From Lachnospiraceae bacterium (GTDB lineage Bacteria; Bacillota; Clostridia; Lachnospirales; Lachnospiraceae): a stretch of 64,000 bases of DNA. Positions 60,960 to 64,000 of the stretch are shown here, piece by piece (within the stretch, counting starts at the first letter, position 1; every line of letters starts with the position of its first letter). The translations under genes were made by a program, and so were the position numbers. The stretch covers positions 1 to 64,000 of the forward strand of contig JAFTWX010000039.1 in assembly GCA_017465095.1 (NCBI GenBank), read 5' to 3'. Under the pieces are notes generated by a model that worked only from the letters and a program-made list of their open reading frames with translations, did no database searches and was not told the origin of the DNA.

Positions 60960-61946
60960 TTACAGCAGATGCGCTCTTAAATCTTCTGCGCTACTGTTAC
61001 TGAGGTAAACAGGCGCCACATCAAATACTGTTTTACAACCGGTCTGTCCGTCTTTCTGCATACGATATGCAGCTCTTGCATATGCAGTAATAACAGAAGC
61101 TGTAAACTCCGGATTGGAATCAAGCTTTAAGTTGTATTCTACGATGTGCTGATGTTCACCATTCCATCCCGTTTTTCCGCTGCGGATAACAAATCCGCCA
61201 TGCGGAATTCCGCTGTGATCCCGTTTCAATTCTTCTTCCGAAATAAAGTTTACAATTGTATCGTAATCTGCAAAATAATTCGGCATCGATTTAATCTCTT
61301 GCTCAATCTTTGCAAGATCAGCTCCTTCTTCCGCCACAACAAAACATTCTCTGATATGTTTCTGACGCGTAGTAAGCTCCGGATTACTTCCGCTTCGTAC
61401 GGCCTCAAGTGCACTGTCAACCGGAATGGTGTACTGCTTACCATCCTTTACACCTTCTACACGGCGGATAGCATCTGAGTGACCCTGGCTGACACCTTTT
61501 CCCCAGAAAGTATAGTCCTTGCCGTCCGGAAGGATTGCGTTTGCATAAAGTCGGTTAAGCGAGAACATACCCGGATCCCAGCCAACAGAAATCATTGCAA
61601 CTTTTCCGCTTTCTTTTGCTGCTGCATCCACATTCGCAAAATGTTCCGGAATTCTCGCATGTGTATCAAAACTATCTACCACATTAAAATATTTTGCATA
61701 TTCCGGAGTCTGCACCGGAAGGTCTGTTGCACTTCCTCCGCATAAAATAAGGACATCAATTTCGTCCTTTTTGGATACTGCCTCGTCCACGTGATATACG
61801 GAAACATTCGGTGTCAGGATTTTAACGCTTTCCGGTGCGCGTCTTGTAAACACTGCCACAAGCTCCATATCCGGATTCTGTTTCACTGCACATTCAATTC
61901 CTCTTCCTAAATTTCCATAACCTAAAATACCAATTCTGATTGCCAT
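60960..61946 (-). CDS. ddh: Meso-diaminopimelate dehydrogenase
   Basis: 328 residues. NADPH-binding 'GILGYGNLGRGIECAVKQNP' at the start, 'LCGGSATDLPVQTPEYAKYFN', and 'GWDPGMFSLNRLYANAILP' in the substrate region. It makes meso-DAP directly from tetrahydrodipicolinate, bypassing the acetyl or succinyl steps. In operon with a TrmB-type regulator (2 bp upstream) and lysA downstream. Confidence 0.96.
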   Translation of the reverse strand: MAIRIGILGYGNLGRGIECAVKQNPDMELVAVFTRRAPESVKILTPNVSVYHVDEAVSKKDEIDVLILCGGSATDLPVQTPEYAKYFNVVDSFDTHARIPEHFANVDAAAKESGKVAMISVGWDPGMFSLNRLYANAILPDGKDYTFWGKGVSQGHSDAIRRVEGVKDGKQYTIPVDSALEAVRSGSNPELTTRQKHIRECFVVAEEGADLAKIEQEIKSMPNYFADYDTIVNFISEEELKRDHSGIPHGGFVIRSGKTGWNGEHQHIVEYNLKLDSNPEFTASVITAYARAAYRMQKDGQTGCKTVFDVAPVYLSNSSAEDLRAHLL

Positions 61947-61948
61947 AA

Positions 61949-62653
61949 TTATTCTCTTCCTTTCTCATTCATCCCCATCCGGGTTAATTTAATTTCATTA
62001 CGCAATGCTTCTTTGAGCACATTGACAAAATTTTTCTGTCCGGAGTATAGACAGGTATCATTTTCACTCTCCGAATAATCTCCGGTCAGTACATACTGCG
62101 AATCCACAATTAAATGAATCTGCTTTTCCTTCGGTCCCGAAACATATACCTGTATCAAATCAGAGCATTCCACCTGCTCATCTGTCAAAAGAACAACCTT
62201 TTTGTTTGCCTCTCCTAACTCCTCTAATTTTGACAGATAATGAGGAATATAGCAAGAGGGAACAGAAAGATACAGTCGCAGTTCCACCTTATCCAACATA
62301 TTACTTATCTTATCCTGAATATGTCGATATCCTTCAATGGTTATATATCCATCATTTTCCTCCTGATTTTTCACAAGATTTTTACTCAAATATTGTTTTG
62401 CCTCTTCCACTCGTCTCAAATGATTATCACACATCTCTTCCACAGGAACTGCGATATATTTGTTGGAGGAAGCTTCCATCCGATAAGCTGCTCCCTTTTC
62501 AACAAGCCCCGCCAATGTATTATAGACATTTGACCTGGATATTCCCGTTATTTTAGAAGTTTCATAACCATTCAACGCCCCGTTGCGATACAAGCACTCA
62601 TATATTACCGCTTCCTGTCTGGTCAATCCAAACAGCATTAATTCTTCTATCAT
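61949..62653 (-). CDS. TrmB-type transcriptional regulator
   Basis: 234 residues. N-terminal TrmB winged helix 'EELMLFGLTRQEAVIYECLYRNGALNGYETSKITGISRSNVYNTLAGLVEKGAAY' (in parts: LTRQEAVIYECLYRNGAL, TGISRSNVYNTLAGLVEKG). The C-terminal part (about 95-234) looks like the TrmB/PLD-like sensor. Usually such regulators act on sugar transport genes; here it heads the ddh-lysA operon, so it probably responds to lysine or DAP. A palindrome just downstream of the -10 box may be its own operator. Confidence 0.9.
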   Translation of the reverse strand: MIEELMLFGLTRQEAVIYECLYRNGALNGYETSKITGISRSNVYNTLAGLVEKGAAYRMEASSNKYIAVPVEEMCDNHLRRVEEAKQYLSKNLVKNQEENDGYITIEGYRHIQDKISNMLDKVELRLYLSVPSCYIPHYLSKLEELGEANKKVVLLTDEQVECSDLIQVYVSGPKEKQIHLIVDSQYVLTGDYSESENDTCLYSGQKNFVNVLKEALRNEIKLTRMGMNEKGRE

Positions 62654-62682
62654 TTTTTTCGTGATCAGTCCCTCCTTTCATT

Positions 62683-62731
62683 AGTATTCCTTTACAGGAA
62701 TACTATAATACTGTATTGCTTATTTTGTCAA
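62683..62731 (-). promoter_or_regulatory. Promoter and candidate operator of the TrmB-ddh-lysA operon
   Basis: On the minus strand TTGACA (62726-62731) is followed by an AT-rich -10 (TTATAG or TATTAT, 62703-62710). Directly after it is a perfect palindrome: AGTATTCC (62683-62690), 6 bp, GGAATACT (62697-62704). The palindrome overlaps the start site and lies 30-50 bp upstream of the start codon, so a repressor bound there would block transcription. Confidence 0.7.
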
Positions 62732-62732
62732 C

Positions 62733-62764
62733 AAAAAAGGACTTTCTTAAAAAAGTCCTTTTTT
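62733..62764. terminator. Terminator of the ung-DHH transcript
   Basis: Arms AAAAAAGGACTTT (62733-62745) and AAAGTCCTTTTTT (62752-62764), 13 bp perfect, 6-nt loop, overlapping the end of the DHH gene. It abuts the -35 box of the TrmB operon. Confidence 0.9.
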
Positions 62765-63721
62765 CCGTATTACATCTAAAAATCTACGTACAATTTTATT
62801 ATCTCTTTCCTCTCCGATGCCTAAAACTTTATCTCCCGGAATAAAACCGCCGGCCATGTCTCGGTGTCCGCCGCCATCTCCGATTCCCTGCAATGCTTCC
62901 TTCGCTACTGCTCCTGCATCAATCTCCGGTATTTCACTGCGAATCGAAAACTTAATTCCGTCTACCCGTTCTGCATACACAATGGAAACCGTAACAACAT
63001 CCAACGACAAAACAAAATCGGAAATAATAGCAATCAGCGCATCCGGACAATCAAACGGAATTTTTGCAAATCCGATTTCCCCTTTCAAACGGATATTGTC
63101 AATGGCTGCACCGTAAGCTTTTAGATCTGATATTTCCATTACGTTCATATACATATCATTGATCAAATGTATATCCGCTCTCTCAAACACATAGGAAAAC
63201 ACCTCCGCATCAAACGGAAACGCTCCTCTTGTAAAATCTGCCGTATCCATTTTAATACCGTAAGCAAGCGCCGATGCAACATTCTTCGGTAATTCCGTTC
63301 TCGTCTGTCTGAAATAATCAGCAATGATGGAAGAACAGGCTCCCACAATACGGACGTCCTTATACTGATACTCGCATTCCTTAAATGTCGGGTGATGATC
63401 GATACACGCAATTTCATCACCAATAAAATCCGTAATGTTAGAGTTATATTTCTGTGCATCTACCACAACTATATAATCTTCTGCTTTCATATCATCTATA
63501 TCATATTTTGATTTGACATCAATACCAAAAACAGAAAACATTTTCTTCGTGCTTAGTTTATCAATTTTTCCATCGTAACAAATGATACTTTCCACACCGT
63601 GTTTATCCAAAAAGCATTGCAATCCGAACGCACTGGCAATGGCATCCGGGTCCGGGAAATTGTGTGTCTGTATAAATACTCTGTGTCCCCGTAACAAATC
63701 AACTAATTTAAGTGGATCCAT
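62747..63721 (-). CDS. DHH/DHHA1 phosphoesterase
   Basis: 324 residues. DHH domain: 'FIQTHNFPDPDAIASAFGLQ' with the NFPDPDA motif, 'IVVVDAQKY', and 'IACIDHHPTF' holding DHH. DHHA1 end: 'GIGDGGGHRDMAGGFIPGD', with the GGGH loop. Family members are NrnA-like nanoRNases/PAP phosphatases or c-di-AMP phosphodiesterases; which it is cannot be told, since no GGDEF or PAS domain is fused. It lies 34 bp after ung. Confidence 0.92.
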   Translation of the reverse strand: MDPLKLVDLLRGHRVFIQTHNFPDPDAIASAFGLQCFLDKHGVESIICYDGKIDKLSTKKMFSVFGIDVKSKYDIDDMKAEDYIVVVDAQKYNSNITDFIGDEIACIDHHPTFKECEYQYKDVRIVGACSSIIADYFRQTRTELPKNVASALAYGIKMDTADFTRGAFPFDAEVFSYVFERADIHLINDMYMNVMEISDLKAYGAAIDNIRLKGEIGFAKIPFDCPDALIAIISDFVLSLDVVTVSIVYAERVDGIKFSIRSEIPEIDAGAVAKEALQGIGDGGGHRDMAGGFIPGDKVLGIGEERDNKIVRRFLDVIRKKGLF

Positions 63722-63755
63722 TTATCTTACCTTCTCTTTCCCTATCTTTGATTTA

Positions 63756-64000
63756 TTATATATTTTCAATCTGCCAGTCAATCACAGCAAGTCCGTTCTT
63801 CTCCAAAAAAGCATTGGTCTTACTGAACGGTTTGCTCCCGAAAAATCCTCGGTACGCAGATAATGGGCTCGGATGAGGAGCCTCCAAAATCAAATGTTTC
63901 GGATTATTCAACATCTTTTTCTTCGTCTGAGCCGGTGCTCCCCATAAAATGAATACAATCGGACGATCCTGCTCATTTAACACAGAAATCGCCGCATTGG
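63756..64000 (-). CDS. ung: Uracil-DNA glycosylase, C-terminal part
   Basis: The frame is open from base 64000, so only the last 80 or so residues are in the window. '[18 protein letters not shown]', '[30 protein letters not shown]' (in parts: [20 protein letters not shown]) and 'VIDWQIEN' match Ung family 1, including the [13 protein letters not shown] leucine loop. Removes uracil from DNA. Confidence 0.95.
   Translation of the reverse strand, partial: NAAISVLNEQDRPIVFILWGAPAQTKKKMLNNPKHLILEAPHPSPLSAYRGFFGSKPFSKTNAFLEKNGLAVIDWQIENI

Noticed and set aside
60908..62731. Lysine riboswitch upstream of ddh/lysA
   Set aside because: Leaders are short (about 50 bp between ddh and lysA, about 50 bp before the regulator), too short for the L box.

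Overview
The window is a 64 kb piece of a chromosome from a Firmicutes bacterium, most likely a gut-type Lachnospiraceae (Clostridia). Reasons: the blocks ylxM-ffh-rpsP-khpA ... rimM-trmD ... rplS-lepB-rbgA-lepB-rnhB and rpmF-plsX-acpP-rnc-smc-ftsY; a Ddh/LysA lysine branch; a BspA-type leucine-rich surface protein; an ECF sigma/zinc-finger anti-sigma pair; and several families familiar from that group (PFL/UPF0210, DUF6020, CPBP-fused ABC permease). GC content is moderate by eye. No prophage, transposase, rRNA or CRISPR array was seen. One tRNA (Leu, CAA) is present.

Layout. 1-0.9 kb: start of a BspA-like secreted protein (cut by the window edge) and a small XRE-type regulator. 1-4 kb (minus): gpsA-plsY-der. 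4.2-5.4 kb (plus): an unusual PRPP synthetase. 5.4-6.75 kb: an AT-rich island holding one putative PD-(D/E)XK protein, flanked on both sides by same-orientation copies of a fixed-spacing array of 8-bp inverted motifs. 6.7-10 kb: two-component system. 10-16.8 kb (minus): rplS, two signal peptidases, rbgA, rnhB, orphan FliK-like/FlhB-C-like genes, yraN, pgeF. 17.0-17.26 kb: a second, non-coding array of regularly spaced 8-bp motifs with a 52-bp period. 17.3-25.6 kb: an ABC exporter with a CPBP-protease fusion, trmD, rimM and three polytopic glycosyltransferase-like proteins. 25.7-28 kb: khpA, rpsP, ffh, ylxM. 28.1-30.7 kb: a hybrid histidine kinase that has lost its catalytic residues, and a YitT protein. 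30.8-39.4 kb: ilvA, ftsY, smc, rnc, acpP, plsX, rpmF, DUF177. 39.4-43.9 kb: small unknowns, a DUF6020 membrane protein, anti-sigma/ECF sigma. 44-49 kb: pta, tmcAL, PFL/ACT pair, WalJ-like hydrolase. 49-55 kb: FtsA-like protein with a Pro/Gln-rich repeat, coaE, polA, a small zinc-finger membrane protein. 55-64 kb: MBL hydrolase, tRNA-Leu, flavodoxin, a large secreted transglutaminase/MBG/LRR protein, lysA-ddh-TrmB regulator, DHH phosphoesterase, and the C-terminal part of ung.

How it works together. Most of the window is core machinery: translation (L19, S16, L32, TrmD, RimM, RbgA, TmcAL), secretion (Ffh, FtsY, LepB), phospholipid and fatty acid supply (GpsA, PlsY, PlsX, AcpP), chromosome maintenance (Smc, RnhB, PolA, Rnc), and lysine/diaminopimelate synthesis. 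Accessory cargo has been inserted into the ancestral ffh-rplS block: three membrane glycosyltransferases between khpA and rimM, and an ABC/CPBP unit between trmD and rplS.

The most unusual features are the two arrays (5477-5638 with 6572-6735, and 17003-17263). In each, short inverted motifs are conserved while the spacers between them are unrelated in sequence but fixed in length. One pair encloses a single nuclease-like gene like a cassette; the other stands alone at the edge of an inserted block. I do not recognise either as a named element.
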